From the IMG/VR virus record IMGVR_UViG_3300027983_000009, positions 1 through 64,000 of that record: DNA of 64,000 nt, one strand, 5' to 3'. The translations under genes were made by a program, and so were the position numbers. The stretch is from a virus. Under the pieces are notes generated by a model. The model was not told where the DNA came from, did not search any database, and saw nothing but the letters and a program-made list of their open reading frames with translations. Shown one piece after another: positions 26,278-35,454 of the stretch (position 1 is the stretch's first letter; the number at the start of each line of letters is the position of its first letter).

Positions 26278-26997
26278 ATGAGCGATCTTGAGGTATTTGT
26301 GCTTTGCCACCCGAGAAAGGTGTGCACGACGACGCAACTCCTGCAGCGAGCAGGCGTTACACACACGATGTATGTGAATGAGGACAGTGATTTACCGTTT
26401 GACCATGCCGAATACTCGGTAGACCGGTCCTGGCGGCCATCTCAGCGGGATTACGCGGTTAGGCAGTACAGAGCGATGTACGGGCACACCCAGATCCACA
26501 AACGCTCAAACGCGGCCATTACGCTGGTCTTTGAGGACGACGTGAAGCTCGGGTCGCTGACTAAGGCTTACTTGCGTAGGGCCATGGATGTGTGTCAGGA
26601 TATTTTTGAGGTGTACCCTGATGTTCAGGCAATCAGCTTCCATGGCAGGAATCTGTCGCCTAATCGGCCGATCGTGTCGCTGCCTGGCATGCAGTTCAGT
26701 GCGTTGCAGACCAAGCCGCTCACAGAAGAAGCGCAGGTCAGGTTCCTGGAGCCGCTCTGGAAGGTTTCCATGGGTCTGACTACTCCTCCTGCGCTCAAGT
26801 GGCACGAGGGTTGTTTGATGTACGCTGTTAATGAGTCAGGTCGCAAGATCTGGGCTGATACAGACTTGAGGCAAGGTTGGCCTTGCGACCTGTTCCTGGT
26901 GAATAAGCTGAACACGCTGGTTGTAACGAACTCGCCCGTTATGCATAACGAAACTGGCTCACTGATGACTCGTCCGCTCTACGAGTCACCGGTATAG
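26278..26997 (+). CDS. Glycosyltransferase, GT25-like
   Basis: 239 residues. It opens with LEVFVLCHPRKVCTTTQLLQ and the polar VNEDSDLPFDHAEY, then TLVFEDDVKLGSLTKAYL, matching the FEDD motif of GT25/LPS-type glycosyltransferases, and ends with WPCDLFLVNKLNTLVVTNSP and a PVMHNETGS segment like the V-x-H-x-x-x-S end of such enzymes. It probably transfers sugar to a surface glycan or virion protein. It converges on the minus-strand gene with a 6-bp gap. Confidence 0.7.
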   Translation: MSDLEVFVLCHPRKVCTTTQLLQRAGVTHTMYVNEDSDLPFDHAEYSVDRSWRPSQRDYAVRQYRAMYGHTQIHKRSNAAITLVFEDDVKLGSLTKAYLRRAMDVCQDIFEVYPDVQAISFHGRNLSPNRPIVSLPGMQFSALQTKPLTEEAQVRFLEPLWKVSMGLTTPPALKWHEGCLMYAVNESGRKIWADTDLRQGWPCDLFLVNKLNTLVVTNSPVMHNETGSLMTRPLYESPV

Positions 26998-27003
26998 CGC
27001 TGT

Positions 27004-28284
27004 TTAGCTGGCCTTTGGTGCCAGGATGGCTAATCGCTGGAGCAGGGAGTGGATTTGGCCTCTGAGGTCCTGCTGCCCCTGCTCCAGACTGGCCACCCGT
27101 TCGGTGAGGAAGGTTAACCGTACTTCCGGGGCATCCATGTTGCAGACAGCATCTGAGTGCCGGCAGAAGATGTATTGGCGTAATCCGGGCTGATACCACA
27201 ACTTTGGTGCCACAGGCTGCCAGATAAACGGTAATCGCTTCCCGGGAGCCAGTGTGAAGATGAGGTCCCCATCCTGACTGACTTCGCCAGCGCTTAGTAT
27301 TCTGTGTCTGGCCGGCATATCCTTCTCGGCTAGTGACAGCAGCCCGTTATGGGTTATTGGCTCTCCGAGGTAGACGGAGTACTCCATGTTCCATCGGATA
27401 GACTCAGGGACAGCAGAATCCCCGATTGTTGCGATGGTGGGCGACATGTCCTGAGTGTTGACTGGTTTGTCGAAGACCTGCAACGCTGTACCGAACGTAT
27501 CCCAGATAATCCCATAGCATGGTTGTCCTGTGTTATGCTGAATTTCCTGCATTTTCTTGCGAACAGCGATAATGTTACCCAGAGCAGTGCTCAGGGATGT
27601 CCCAGCGTTCGCATTAGCCCCGAAGCCCGGTCTGGTGTTCACGTACCAATTGACCCAATGCACAGGGATAGGGCGAATAAAGCGAGCGCTCTCTATGGTG
27701 ACCCCTGTGATGGTAGTTCCGATCACTGGTGCGTTCACGTCAGCCCATTTATTGTTGTCTACAGCACTCGTACGCAGGTCTTTCTGTCTGACGACCTCAC
27801 CGATCTGTAGATGTCTGTGTCCCGGAGGTGCGGATAACGTCCGCCACGTCGATCGAACAGGGTGTGCTACCATCGCACTCTGACGGTACATTGAATAGAC
27901 AGCAGAGTTTCCTTTGACAGTCTGCTTTATGCTGCCAGGGTCGCTGTGCCAGTACTTGGAGACGCCAAGACCGTACCAGCAGACAGGAACAGGGATCCAG
28001 TGCCCCTGATGCCAGTACACAGCATCCTCAGAGATAACCTGATCCCCGTAGACGATCTTGTAGTCCTCAGGAGACGACGGAGCACAGAATAGCTGGAATG
28101 CTGTAGGAACAGCCTCAGAGTGCCAGAAAGCCGCAGTAGTGAGCTCCCACGTACCTGTGCTGGTATTACCAACGTAACAGCTGGGAAAGATGACCTCCCC
28201 TTCGGTCATCAGCCTGTATGGGGCCTTCATACTGTCAATTAACCGGTGTGTGTGAGTGGGGAAGGATTCTGCAGCTTCTGACAT
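27004..28284 (-). CDS. Only minus-strand gene; repeated GE(V/I)-W module protein
   Basis: 426 residues starting MSEAAESFPTHTHRL after a good SD (GGGAG on the minus strand). At least four copies of a short phage module are visible: YRLMTEGEVIFPSCYV, YKIVYGDQVISEDAVYW with HWIPVP, HRHLQIGEVVRQKDL and HRILSAGEVSQDGDLIF, each followed by a Trp-containing strand. Similar R-x-L-x-x-GE-x-x-x-x-GD modules occur in phage accessory and fibre-like proteins, with unknown role. The last ~45 residues form a coiled coil (LTERVASLEQGQQDLRGQ). It is convergent with the gene at 26278 and divergent from 28429. Confidence 0.7.
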   Translation of the reverse strand: MSEAAESFPTHTHRLIDSMKAPYRLMTEGEVIFPSCYVGNTSTGTWELTTAAFWHSEAVPTAFQLFCAPSSPEDYKIVYGDQVISEDAVYWHQGHWIPVPVCWYGLGVSKYWHSDPGSIKQTVKGNSAVYSMYRQSAMVAHPVRSTWRTLSAPPGHRHLQIGEVVRQKDLRTSAVDNNKWADVNAPVIGTTITGVTIESARFIRPIPVHWVNWYVNTRPGFGANANAGTSLSTALGNIIAVRKKMQEIQHNTGQPCYGIIWDTFGTALQVFDKPVNTQDMSPTIATIGDSAVPESIRWNMEYSVYLGEPITHNGLLSLAEKDMPARHRILSAGEVSQDGDLIFTLAPGKRLPFIWQPVAPKLWYQPGLRQYIFCRHSDAVCNMDAPEVRLTFLTERVASLEQGQQDLRGQIHSLLQRLAILAPKAS

Positions 28285-28428
28285 CTGTTGTACTCCCTGT
28301 GTTTTGCGTTGCTGGCACGGATATGCCTCTGCGGTCTTGTGTTCTTCGCCTCTGTGTGGCAGACTATAACCCTGAACTCCACCCCTTGCTACCAATCAAG
28401 TCAAACCAGCGGAAACAAAGGATTTATT

Positions 28429-29694
28429 ATGTCGGATGCACTTGCAGCGATCAGGGCGTGGAGAAAAAGTGCACTTGTTTCGCCAATGGTTGCACCGGGT
28501 AACACAGCACCAAGACAGCAGCCCGGGGCACGACATGTGATGGGGAGTGGAATACCGCAAACAGGGCTTTCGACGCAGCGAGGAAAGGCTCCAGCGTTTC
28601 CAGGGTTGCCAGGAAGTCCAGCAGGAAATCCCATAGAGACACACGGAGCGTTGGGGCCGGCTGGGACTGTGGATGGCAACCACGCAGCAGGTGTAGCGAA
28701 AGGATTTAAGATTGGCAGGGCAAGGCTTGCGGAGAAGGGTATGCAGGCAACTTCTTCTGGGAAAATCAATGTTTTTAGTAAAGATTCATCCCAGCTCCGC
28801 GGGTTCGTAGCAGGGCAGAGGAAGACTGCAGGCATGTATGCGGCTCATATTGTCTCGGCAAACCTACCACCTGAGCAGCGCAAGCAACTACTTGCGATAG
28901 CGAAGAACGTGGCCAGGTTTCGCCAAGCTATCGCGACAGATATGTCATCGCAGGGTTATCAGTCGTACGCTGGTGGAAGCACAAACTTCCGTGACGACAT
29001 ACTTGAGCAGTTTCTGGAAAAGAACAAGGATGCACAGGTGGAGGCTGGCGATTCTTATGAGATATCTGCGAGAGGTCCTCGTCGGTGGATGGGTTTGCGA
29101 CAAGGTGCACGTATTCCGATTGGGGAGGGTTACGCGACGTTAATGGATCATTTTGATGAGGGTGGGCAGGGGTATGAGCGTGACGAGTCTCATGCTGTAA
29201 CAGATTTTTACGGCGAGGTGGATCCCGCTATTCACAGCTTTTTAGGTCAGATGACAGGCGGCCGCTACAAAACACCGAAACCTCCGAAGGCACCATCTGC
29301 TCCGAAGTTAGAGGGTGTACCGGCGATAAAGGCGGCATTCAGACAACCGACTGATGTGTCGCCATACGCAGGTATTCATCGACGGATTCGCCACACTCTG
29401 GCGGGTGGTGCGATGGGCGGGTTAGTTGGTGTTGGGGTTGGTGGTTTAACTGGGGCTGGCGGGGCTGCCGGTGCCACAATTGGCGGGCTGCACGGCATGT
29501 TTAGCGATCCGGGTGTAGATGAGGAGGGCAAGAAGCGGAGCCGGATGATGGCTGCACTTCGTGGTTCTCTGGGTGGTGGGGCGTTGGGTGCAGCTGGCGG
29601 ATTGGCAGCTGGTGTTGGCGGGCTGGCTGGTGGTGCAGCTGGCGGCACAGTCGGGGCCAGCATCGACGACTGGCCCGTGGCGCCGCAGCTGTGA
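28429..29694 (+). CDS. Hypothetical protein with Gly/Ala-rich hydrophobic C-terminus
   Basis: 421 residues; AAAGGATTTATT precedes the ATG. The N-terminal ~110 residues are Pro/Gly-rich and probably disordered; ~130-290 look globular. The C-terminal ~100 residues hold two long Gly/Ala-rich hydrophobic stretches (GGAMGGLVGVGVGGLTGAGG, and later LGGGALGAAGGLAAGVGG) of the glycine-zipper type, common in membrane-inserting or pore-forming proteins. A PKE copy lies in frame at 28786. A virion-ejected or membrane protein is possible. Confidence 0.65.
   Translation: MSDALAAIRAWRKSALVSPMVAPGNTAPRQQPGARHVMGSGIPQTGLSTQRGKAPAFPGLPGSPAGNPIETHGALGPAGTVDGNHAAGVAKGFKIGRARLAEKGMQATSSGKINVFSKDSSQLRGFVAGQRKTAGMYAAHIVSANLPPEQRKQLLAIAKNVARFRQAIATDMSSQGYQSYAGGSTNFRDDILEQFLEKNKDAQVEAGDSYEISARGPRRWMGLRQGARIPIGEGYATLMDHFDEGGQGYERDESHAVTDFYGEVDPAIHSFLGQMTGGRYKTPKPPKAPSAPKLEGVPAIKAAFRQPTDVSPYAGIHRRIRHTLAGGAMGGLVGVGVGGLTGAGGAAGATIGGLHGMFSDPGVDEEGKKRSRMMAALRGSLGGGALGAAGGLAAGVGGLAGGAAGGTVGASIDDWPVAPQL
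28786..28815 (+). repeat. PKE-like copy inside a coding region (CCC/GGG subtype)
   Basis: Short helix CCC/GGG; candidate arms CTCCGC and GCAGGG (one mismatch); loop TTCGTA. It is translated in frame as part of SSQLRGFVAGQR. It is closely related to the five copies in the intergenic array 29746-30068 just downstream. Confidence 0.6.
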
Positions 29695-29696
29695 GC

Positions 29697-30068
29697 TCTC
29701 ACATATACGCTCTCACATATACTCTCTCACAGCACATTTTGACAACAATCCCAGCCTTGCGGGTTCGTAGCAGGATAACAGGGGGCCAAAGTATACAGCT
29801 CCTCACATATACTCTCTCACGTATACGCTCTCACAGCAATCCCAGCCAGGCGGGTTCATAGCACGGCAACTGCACAAGTCCTCACATATACTCTCTCACA
29901 ACAATCCCAGCTCTGCGGGTTCGAAGCAAGGCATGAACAGGGTTGTCACAGTGCACAATTCCTCACATATACGCTCTCACAGCAATCCCAGCCAGGCGGG
30001 TTCATAGCACGGCAGCACAGTCCAGGATCCACAATAACAATCCCAGCCTTGCGGGTTCGAAGCAGGGC
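29697..30068 (+). repeat. Composite repeat array in a 411-bp gene-free gap
   Basis: Two repeat types alternate here. One is CTCACATATACTCTCTCAC-like, in four blocks (about 29698, 29803, 29881, 29962). The other is a CCC/GGG-subtype PKE copy at 29746, 29837, 29902, 29983 and 30038. Spacing between PKE copies is irregular (~55-91 bp), and the sequences between them are themselves repetitive, so this is not a CRISPR array. No gene is seen in the gap. Confidence 0.75.
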
Positions 30069-30105
30069 ATCGCGTGCAGCCGGACAAACAAGCACAGGAG
30101 AAAAC

Positions 30106-31251
30106 ATGTTCAACAACCTCACGGATCTGCGGGCAGTCCACTGTCTATATGTGTTGACGCATCCGGATAGCCAGCTACAGAAGCAGGCCATCAACATGAA
30201 GGGTCTTTCCAAAGTCCTGTCCCGTACAGCCTCCAAAACAATGGGCAGGCCTGTGGCAGGACCTGGAGCTGCACCGATACAGTCGCCGGTCAGGCAGATG
30301 CGTGTGCCTACACCGGCGCAGCAGAAATCAATCACCACATCAATGGCGACCAAGGTACCGCCGCCACCAGCCAAGTCGTTGGCGACCAGAGCTGTAGCAG
30401 CTGTGACACCTGCTGTGAAGGCTGTCGCGGCACCCAGATCGAGACCGGCACCAGCGTTGGTAGAAGCGAACATAGGCAAACCTTTGCCGAGTCGTGCTGG
30501 TAGAGCCCTCAACACTGTCGCTAACGTGCCTGCAGGTGAGAGATTTCGCCAGAGGCCAGTCATGAACACAGCAAAACTGCTGTCCGCTGACGGTGTGCCG
30601 GGTATGCGTAGGCTGAATCAGGCCGCGGCTGCCGGCTTGGTGTATTCGGGAGCTCGGGGCCTCAGTGATGCGAATCAGGCTGTGAACGATTCGATCTACA
30701 ACACGACCAGCGATTATGGTGTGCAGGCTGGGCTGACACCTAATCAGAGAAGGAGGCTGAGTGAGCAGGGGCAGAAGGTCAAGCAGTACACGTTGCAGGA
30801 TGCAACCCTCGGGAGACTGAAACGAAATATTTTCGGTCATGGGGGTGACGAGGCTGCTGTAACCGCATCTAAATACAGAGATGAGTTGTACGGCTTGGCG
30901 TTGAATGATGCGATGAAATATCAACTCTCTAAACCTGCTGTGGGTCGCGGTATGTTGGATTCCCTAATGCATTACAGAAGCCCGGCTGCTGCAGCTGTGT
31001 CAGGTGTGCAGCAGGCGGGTAAAAACTATCTGGGTGGTCATATGGAGTACAACGATCCAGCTGCGTACGCTGGGCCGATACAGCAAATGTACTCTACTAT
31101 GAGGCCAGAAAACGAGCAGGATGCTAAGGATATGGCAGCAGCTGCTGTTCAAGGCGGCTGGAAACACCTGACACCAGAGCAGCAGCGGAAGCTGATTGAG
31201 AAGGTTGGACCGGCTGCAATAGCAGCAATGACTGCAAGTGTCGGCAGGTGA
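30106..31251 (+). CDS. Hypothetical Ala/Pro-rich protein
   Basis: 381 residues; AGGAGAAAAC precedes ATG 30106. An N-terminal helix is followed by a Pro/Ala/Val-rich, basic, probably disordered segment (~40-140) and a globular helical C-terminal half. No family is recognised. Its composition resembles the gene at 28429, so both may belong to the same virion or membrane module. Confidence 0.65.
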   Translation: MFNNLTDLRAVHCLYVLTHPDSQLQKQAINMKGLSKVLSRTASKTMGRPVAGPGAAPIQSPVRQMRVPTPAQQKSITTSMATKVPPPPAKSLATRAVAAVTPAVKAVAAPRSRPAPALVEANIGKPLPSRAGRALNTVANVPAGERFRQRPVMNTAKLLSADGVPGMRRLNQAAAAGLVYSGARGLSDANQAVNDSIYNTTSDYGVQAGLTPNQRRRLSEQGQKVKQYTLQDATLGRLKRNIFGHGGDEAAVTASKYRDELYGLALNDAMKYQLSKPAVGRGMLDSLMHYRSPAAAAVSGVQQAGKNYLGGHMEYNDPAAYAGPIQQMYSTMRPENEQDAKDMAAAAVQGGWKHLTPEQQRKLIEKVGPAAIAAMTASVGR

Positions 31252-31296
31252 CGCCAACGCATCACAGTAAACAGTAAACAGTATAGGAGGCAGAGT

Positions 31297-31527
31297 ATGC
31301 AGATAACACTGGCAGCCAGGTCGTCGACAACTGCGGTATCTCTTCGGCTGTACAGAGTGCTAGCACAGGACAGAGAGTGGTCTTCTGTGAATTATGTGCG
31401 GGCAGCTGACGAGGGTCACGCCGTCACGTGCGTCAGGAATACGAATCAGGATCTGTACAATAATAGCCGTGTGTGGTTCAGTGTGACCATACAGGATGAT
31501 TCCAAAGGAGTCGTGTTCAGAAGATAG
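31297..31527 (+). CDS. Small hypothetical protein
   Basis: 76 residues; TAGGAGGC precedes the ATG. Predicted beta-rich (MQITLAARSSTTAVSLRLYR ... VWFSVTIQDDSKG). No motif is recognised. Confidence 0.6.
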   Translation: MQITLAARSSTTAVSLRLYRVLAQDREWSSVNYVRAADEGHAVTCVRNTNQDLYNNSRVWFSVTIQDDSKGVVFRR

Positions 31528-31584
31528 TGTGCTGCGAGTTAGTATTGCAGCACTAAACCTCATTAAACAGAAAGCAGTAAACAG

Positions 31585-34500
31585 ATGAAGCAGGTGAAGT
31601 TAGAAAAACTCACACAAGAACAGATCGCGCAGCTCCCGCTGCACACAGAGAAATGGTTGGAGATAGGGCTATCATGTGAGCCGTGCGATTTCGAGAAGGC
31701 CAAAGCGGCTGCAATCGAGTGCTACGTAGCAGCTGGGCTGGAGCCGCCCAAATTGTTTCTTCTTTTCGATTCGCCCATAGCGGCGGCTATGGGGGCGGTA
31801 GCACTGCAGTCTATTGCCTCGGATCAAGGTATGGAGCGGCTCCAGCACCAGCTCAGGAATAAAATCTTGGCGAAGGCCTGGGCGCAGGTCAGTGATCAGG
31901 TCGGTGCGAAGGTACGGGATCATGTCAAGGGACAGGTCGGCGATAGGATCGTGTATCAGATCTGGCAGACGGTCCGGGATTCTCTCACTGCTCAGGTCGG
32001 TGATCGTGTCGATGCTCAGGTCAGCGAGCAGGTCACCGAGCAGGTCGGTAAGCAGATCAGGAATCAGCTCGCTGAGCAGGTCTTGGCTCAGCTCGACAAC
32101 CAGGTCAGTGCTCAGGTCAGTTCTATGATCAACGATCGGGTCACGTGGTCGGTACGGGATATGGTCAACGGGGGGGTCAGTGATATGATCCGCGAGCAGG
32201 TCACGTGGCCGGTACGGGATATGGTCAACGAGGAGGTCTCGGATCAGGTCCGGAATCAGCTCACTGATCAGGTCTTGGAGCCGGTCGGTGATGCGATCCA
32301 CTCGCAGGTCTCGGAGCTGCTACGGGAGCAGATCTGGGAGCAGGTCCGAGATCAGATCTGGGGTCGGATCGATACTCAGATCCGTGATCATATCCGGGAA
32401 CAGGTCGGCGATGATATCAGTGAGCAGATATGGGAGGCGGGCAATGCTACGCTCGCGGTTCGGGATCAGCTCTTGAGGCCGGTCCAGGATCAGGCCTGGG
32501 AGGTAGCCCAAGAGGCGATTGCGCATACTCCAGGCGAGAAAGTCAGCGATCAGGTACAGGTTAAGGTCTTGGGGCAGATCTGGGGTAAGCTCTGCGAGGA
32601 GCTCAGTAGTGAAGTCTTGGATCAGGTCATGAATCATGTCGTCGAGCCGGTCGAGCCGGTTATGTCGCAGATCCGGGACCGAATCCGGGAACAGGTCGGC
32701 GAGCAGGCCCAGGATCAGGCCAGTGCGGGGGTCCGCATTCAGGTCGATGCGCATGTCAGGTATGGGGTCACCGAGCCGGTCGGTGAGCAGGTTGGTACTC
32801 GTGTCTGGGGGCAGGTCTGGGCTGAGGCCAATAACCAGGTCAGTAATCAGGTCGCTGCACAAATCAGTGAGCTGATCAGTGGGCAGGTCGGTGAGCATGT
32901 CTGGGGTAAGGTCCGTGGTCCGGTCTCGGCTCAGGTACGCGAGAGCGTCGGTGAGCAGATCCAGGAGCAGGCTTGGAAGCAGGCCAGCGAGCAGACCCTT
33001 GAGGAGGTCGGTGATCAGGTCTCGGAGCCGCTCAGCGAGCCTGTCCGTGGGATGATCCGGGATCACGTCTTGGGTCAGGTTATTGATCAGATCCATGAGC
33101 AGATCAGCGAGACGGTCCGTAGGGTGATCCTGGGGCAGGTCAGCGGGCAGGTTCGGGAGCAAGTCTGGGAGCAGATCCGGATGCGCGTCAGCGGTCAGGT
33201 CGGCGAGCAGGTCCGGGATACTGTCTCGGGTCAGGTCCATGAGCTGGTCAGCGAGACGACCATGGAGCAGGTCGGTGATCAGGTCTGGGGTCGGGTCATG
33301 AACACTGTAGGTGCACAGGCCCGGGCAGGGGGCCAGAATCAGGATTCGACTTGGGATCGGGTACAGGTTAAGGTCTTGGAGACTGTAGCGGATACGGTAC
33401 GAGAGCAGGTCTTGAATCAGCTCAACGATCAGGTCTTGGAGCAGGTAGGTATGCCGGTATTGGCGCAGATCCAAAATCAGGCTCGGGAACAGGTCGGTGG
33501 TCAGGTCAGTGATCAGGTCAGTGATAGGGTCAGTGATCAGGTCAGTGATGAGGTTCGTGCGGAGGTCTCAGCCCGGGTCCGGAATTCGATCTGGGATCAG
33601 GTCATGGAGCAGGTCCGGCATCAGGTCGATGCGGATGTCAGGGATCTGGTCGGCGGGCAGATCCAAGAGCAGACCTCGGGGCAGGTCAGAAATCAGGTCT
33701 GGGCTCAGACCTGGGATAAGGCCTGGGAGAGTATCAACGCGACGATCCGGGAGAAAATCAGCGAGCAGGTCCGAGAGCAGCTCAAGGATCCGGTCAGGAC
33801 TCAGGTCTGGGATCAGCTCCGGAGTCCGATCTGGGGGCAGGTCCGAGATCAGGTCGGCGAGCCGGCCATGGAGCAGGTCGTGGATCAGGTCTCGAATAAG
33901 GTCTCTGATCAGGTCAACACGGCGATCATGGATCAGGTCCGGGGGCAGGCCCGGAAGCAGACCCAGGAGCAGACCCCGGAGCAGTTACGAGAGCAGCTCC
34001 TGAATAAGGTCAGCGATCAAGTTTTTGGATCGCACGACGTAGGGTGGTTATCTTATTACGCATTTTTCCGCGAGCATTGCGGGTTAACGGAGGCTACAGA
34101 TAAACTTTCCGGACTGCTTGAGCTGGCCAAGAACTGTGGCTGGTGGGCACCGTATAAGGGTGTGTGCATTTTTCAGCACCGGCACAGTGAGCTGCACCGA
34201 GATGAAGCGGGGCGACTGCACAACGAGACAGGGATGGCGTGTCGGTACCGTGATGGTTTTGGGGTCTGGTCGCTTCACGGCATACTAGTGGATGAGCAGA
34301 TTGTTATGCGACCGGAGACACAAACGGTTGCGCAGATCAACGAGGAGACGAATCAAGACATCCGATCTATCCGAATCACCCGGTTTGGGTGGGCCAGGTA
34401 TATTGAAGAGTCTGGTGCGGTGTGTGTGCACAGCATGATCAATCAGATCAGCAACACACCAGAAGCGTTGTACCGATTGGCAGACAATTCACAGAGGCTT

Positions 34501-34623
34501 GTTGCTGGCTGTGTGACTGGTAAGATGGTTACGATGGGTGTCCCATCTACCATCATGACGTGCGAGCAGGCTCAGCTGTGGCTTGCTGGCGACAAAAAGT
34601 TCAATCTGATAGCAGCTACATGA
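31585..34623 (+). CDS. DUF6745 protein with giant tetrapeptide-repeat core
   Basis: 1012 residues in three parts. The N-terminal ~90 residues (LTQEQIAQLPLHTEKWLEIG ... AAGLEPPKLF) and the C-terminal ~200 (VGWLSYYAFFREHCGL, NCGWWAPYKGVCIFQHR, ELHRDEAGRLHNETG) match the two ends of DUF6745-type proteins as I remember them. Between them, residues ~90-812 are about 180 consecutive tetrapeptides of the form Q-(V/I)-x-(D/E/Q/N), for example QVSDQVGAKVRDHVKGQ. Short Q-V-x-x repeats are known in this family; a core this long is striking. The 4-residue period could give a long helix or stacked fibre. Function unknown. Confidence 0.75.
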   Translation: MKQVKLEKLTQEQIAQLPLHTEKWLEIGLSCEPCDFEKAKAAAIECYVAAGLEPPKLFLLFDSPIAAAMGAVALQSIASDQGMERLQHQLRNKILAKAWAQVSDQVGAKVRDHVKGQVGDRIVYQIWQTVRDSLTAQVGDRVDAQVSEQVTEQVGKQIRNQLAEQVLAQLDNQVSAQVSSMINDRVTWSVRDMVNGGVSDMIREQVTWPVRDMVNEEVSDQVRNQLTDQVLEPVGDAIHSQVSELLREQIWEQVRDQIWGRIDTQIRDHIREQVGDDISEQIWEAGNATLAVRDQLLRPVQDQAWEVAQEAIAHTPGEKVSDQVQVKVLGQIWGKLCEELSSEVLDQVMNHVVEPVEPVMSQIRDRIREQVGEQAQDQASAGVRIQVDAHVRYGVTEPVGEQVGTRVWGQVWAEANNQVSNQVAAQISELISGQVGEHVWGKVRGPVSAQVRESVGEQIQEQAWKQASEQTLEEVGDQVSEPLSEPVRGMIRDHVLGQVIDQIHEQISETVRRVILGQVSGQVREQVWEQIRMRVSGQVGEQVRDTVSGQVHELVSETTMEQVGDQVWGRVMNTVGAQARAGGQNQDSTWDRVQVKVLETVADTVREQVLNQLNDQVLEQVGMPVLAQIQNQAREQVGGQVSDQVSDRVSDQVSDEVRAEVSARVRNSIWDQVMEQVRHQVDADVRDLVGGQIQEQTSGQVRNQVWAQTWDKAWESINATIREKISEQVREQLKDPVRTQVWDQLRSPIWGQVRDQVGEPAMEQVVDQVSNKVSDQVNTAIMDQVRGQARKQTQEQTPEQLREQLLNKVSDQVFGSHDVGWLSYYAFFREHCGLTEATDKLSGLLELAKNCGWWAPYKGVCIFQHRHSELHRDEAGRLHNETGMACRYRDGFGVWSLHGILVDEQIVMRPETQTVAQINEETNQDIRSIRITRFGWARYIEESGAVCVHSMINQISNTPEALYRLADNSQRLVAGCVTGKMVTMGVPSTIMTCEQAQLWLAGDKKFNLIAAT
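31885..34020 (+). repeat. 12-bp periodic coding repeat
   Basis: The tetrapeptide core is a degenerate 12-bp tandem repeat around CAGGTCNNNGAN. The periodicity leaves long open frames on the other strand and in other + frames, which are artefacts of the repeat. Confidence 0.85.
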
Positions 34624-34636
34624 AAGAGGTCGCATC

Positions 34637-35083
34637 ATGACAACAGTGATTCAGGAAATCGAGAGTACTATGTGTCGTGTGAGGGCAGGTGTGGACCCAC
34701 TTGTTCAGCCGGGGAGGCCCGAGAGCTTTACAAGGGGTTGCGTCGCTGGCGACGCCATCAGGCAGGGTGATTTGTATTTAGTTATTGTGGATACAGTGCC
34801 TGCGCACTTTATCCGGGCCACTGACGACTCGTGTCAGCTTGTGCCGGGTAACACTGAAGGAGCCAAGCACTGTCTTGACTCGTTGGAGGGTGTCACAAAG
34901 TGGTATCCACCTAACTGGTCCAGCGAGTCGTTGGAGGGTCCAATGTTGGTGCTGACAAAAGATCGCGTGGTGCTGCACCCAACACATGGACCGGTTACGC
35001 TGTTGGCGGAAACGACAATTGCGTGTCACTACCAGCGAGAGTTCGACGCGATTGAGATGAGGGAGCGAAGAGCTCTCGATTAG
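34637..35083 (+). CDS. Hypothetical protein
   Basis: 148 residues. The middle (ESFTRGCVAGDAIRQGDLYLV) resembles the R-x-x-x-x-GDI-x-Q-GDl pattern of small phage beta proteins. The rest has no recognised motif. It is followed by a strong hairpin and then the Gly/Tyr-rich cluster. Confidence 0.65.
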   Translation: MTTVIQEIESTMCRVRAGVDPLVQPGRPESFTRGCVAGDAIRQGDLYLVIVDTVPAHFIRATDDSCQLVPGNTEGAKHCLDSLEGVTKWYPPNWSSESLEGPMLVLTKDRVVLHPTHGPVTLLAETTIACHYQREFDAIEMRERRALD

Positions 35084-35112
35084 TTGCTCATAAGCAGCAA
35101 GGTCCACTCTGT

Positions 35113-35141
35113 GCAGCCGGCTCATTGCGAGCCGGCTGCAG
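35113..35141. terminator. Strong hairpin, possible terminator
   Basis: TGCAGCCGGCTC pairs with GAGCCGGCTGCA around ATTGC. There is no U-tract, so it could instead be an mRNA processing or stability structure before the Gly/Tyr-rich gene cluster. Confidence 0.5.
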
Positions 35142-35174
35142 CAGGTGGCGGACAAAAAGAGAAGGGAGCGATAA

Positions 35175-35435
35175 GTGGAGGAACCCAGCAGCTTCAAACC
35201 AGTCGGTAGCAACCACATCGACGGCTACGGCAACCAGTGCGGCAACGGCTCCGGCTATGGCAACGGATACGGCTATGGCAACGTCTACGGCTATGGCAAC
35301 GGATACGGCTACGCCAGCGCCTACGCCAACGTCTACGCCAGCGGTTGCGGCAACGGCAGCTGTTCCGGTTACGGCGACGGCAACGGTTTCGGCAACGGCA
35401 GCAGCACAGTGTCGACATCTACCAGACGACGGTAA
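35175..35435 (+). CDS. Gly/Tyr-rich low-complexity protein 1
   Basis: 86 residues from a GTG after GAAGGGAG. It has the layout shared by the cluster: a short head (SSFKPVGSN), a body of GYGNG-type repeats, and a tail ending VSTSTRRR. The body is almost only Gly, Tyr, Asn, Ser and Ala, with a few Cys. Such sequences are disordered and in other systems drive condensates or adhesive gels; no function is known here. Confidence 0.7.
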   Translation: MEEPSSFKPVGSNHIDGYGNQCGNGSGYGNGYGYGNVYGYGNGYGYASAYANVYASGCGNGSCSGYGDGNGFGNGSSTVSTSTRRR

Positions 35436-35454
35436 CAGGAAGCAGGAAGGTAAA

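Noticed and set aside
29697-30068. CRISPR array
   Set aside because: Repeat copies are unequal, spacing is irregular (~55-91 bp) and the sequences between copies are themselves repeated, so there are no unique spacers.
29746-30068. tRNA genes or T-arms, because GCGGGTTCGAAGC resembles a T-loop
   Set aside because: No acceptor, D or anticodon arms can be folded around any copy, and the matches form part of the PKE pattern.
32320-33474. Long minus-strand ORF within the tetrapeptide-repeat gene
   Set aside because: It is a by-product of the 12-bp coding period; its residues (repeated D-L-x-x-D) mirror the + strand repeat and there is no start context.
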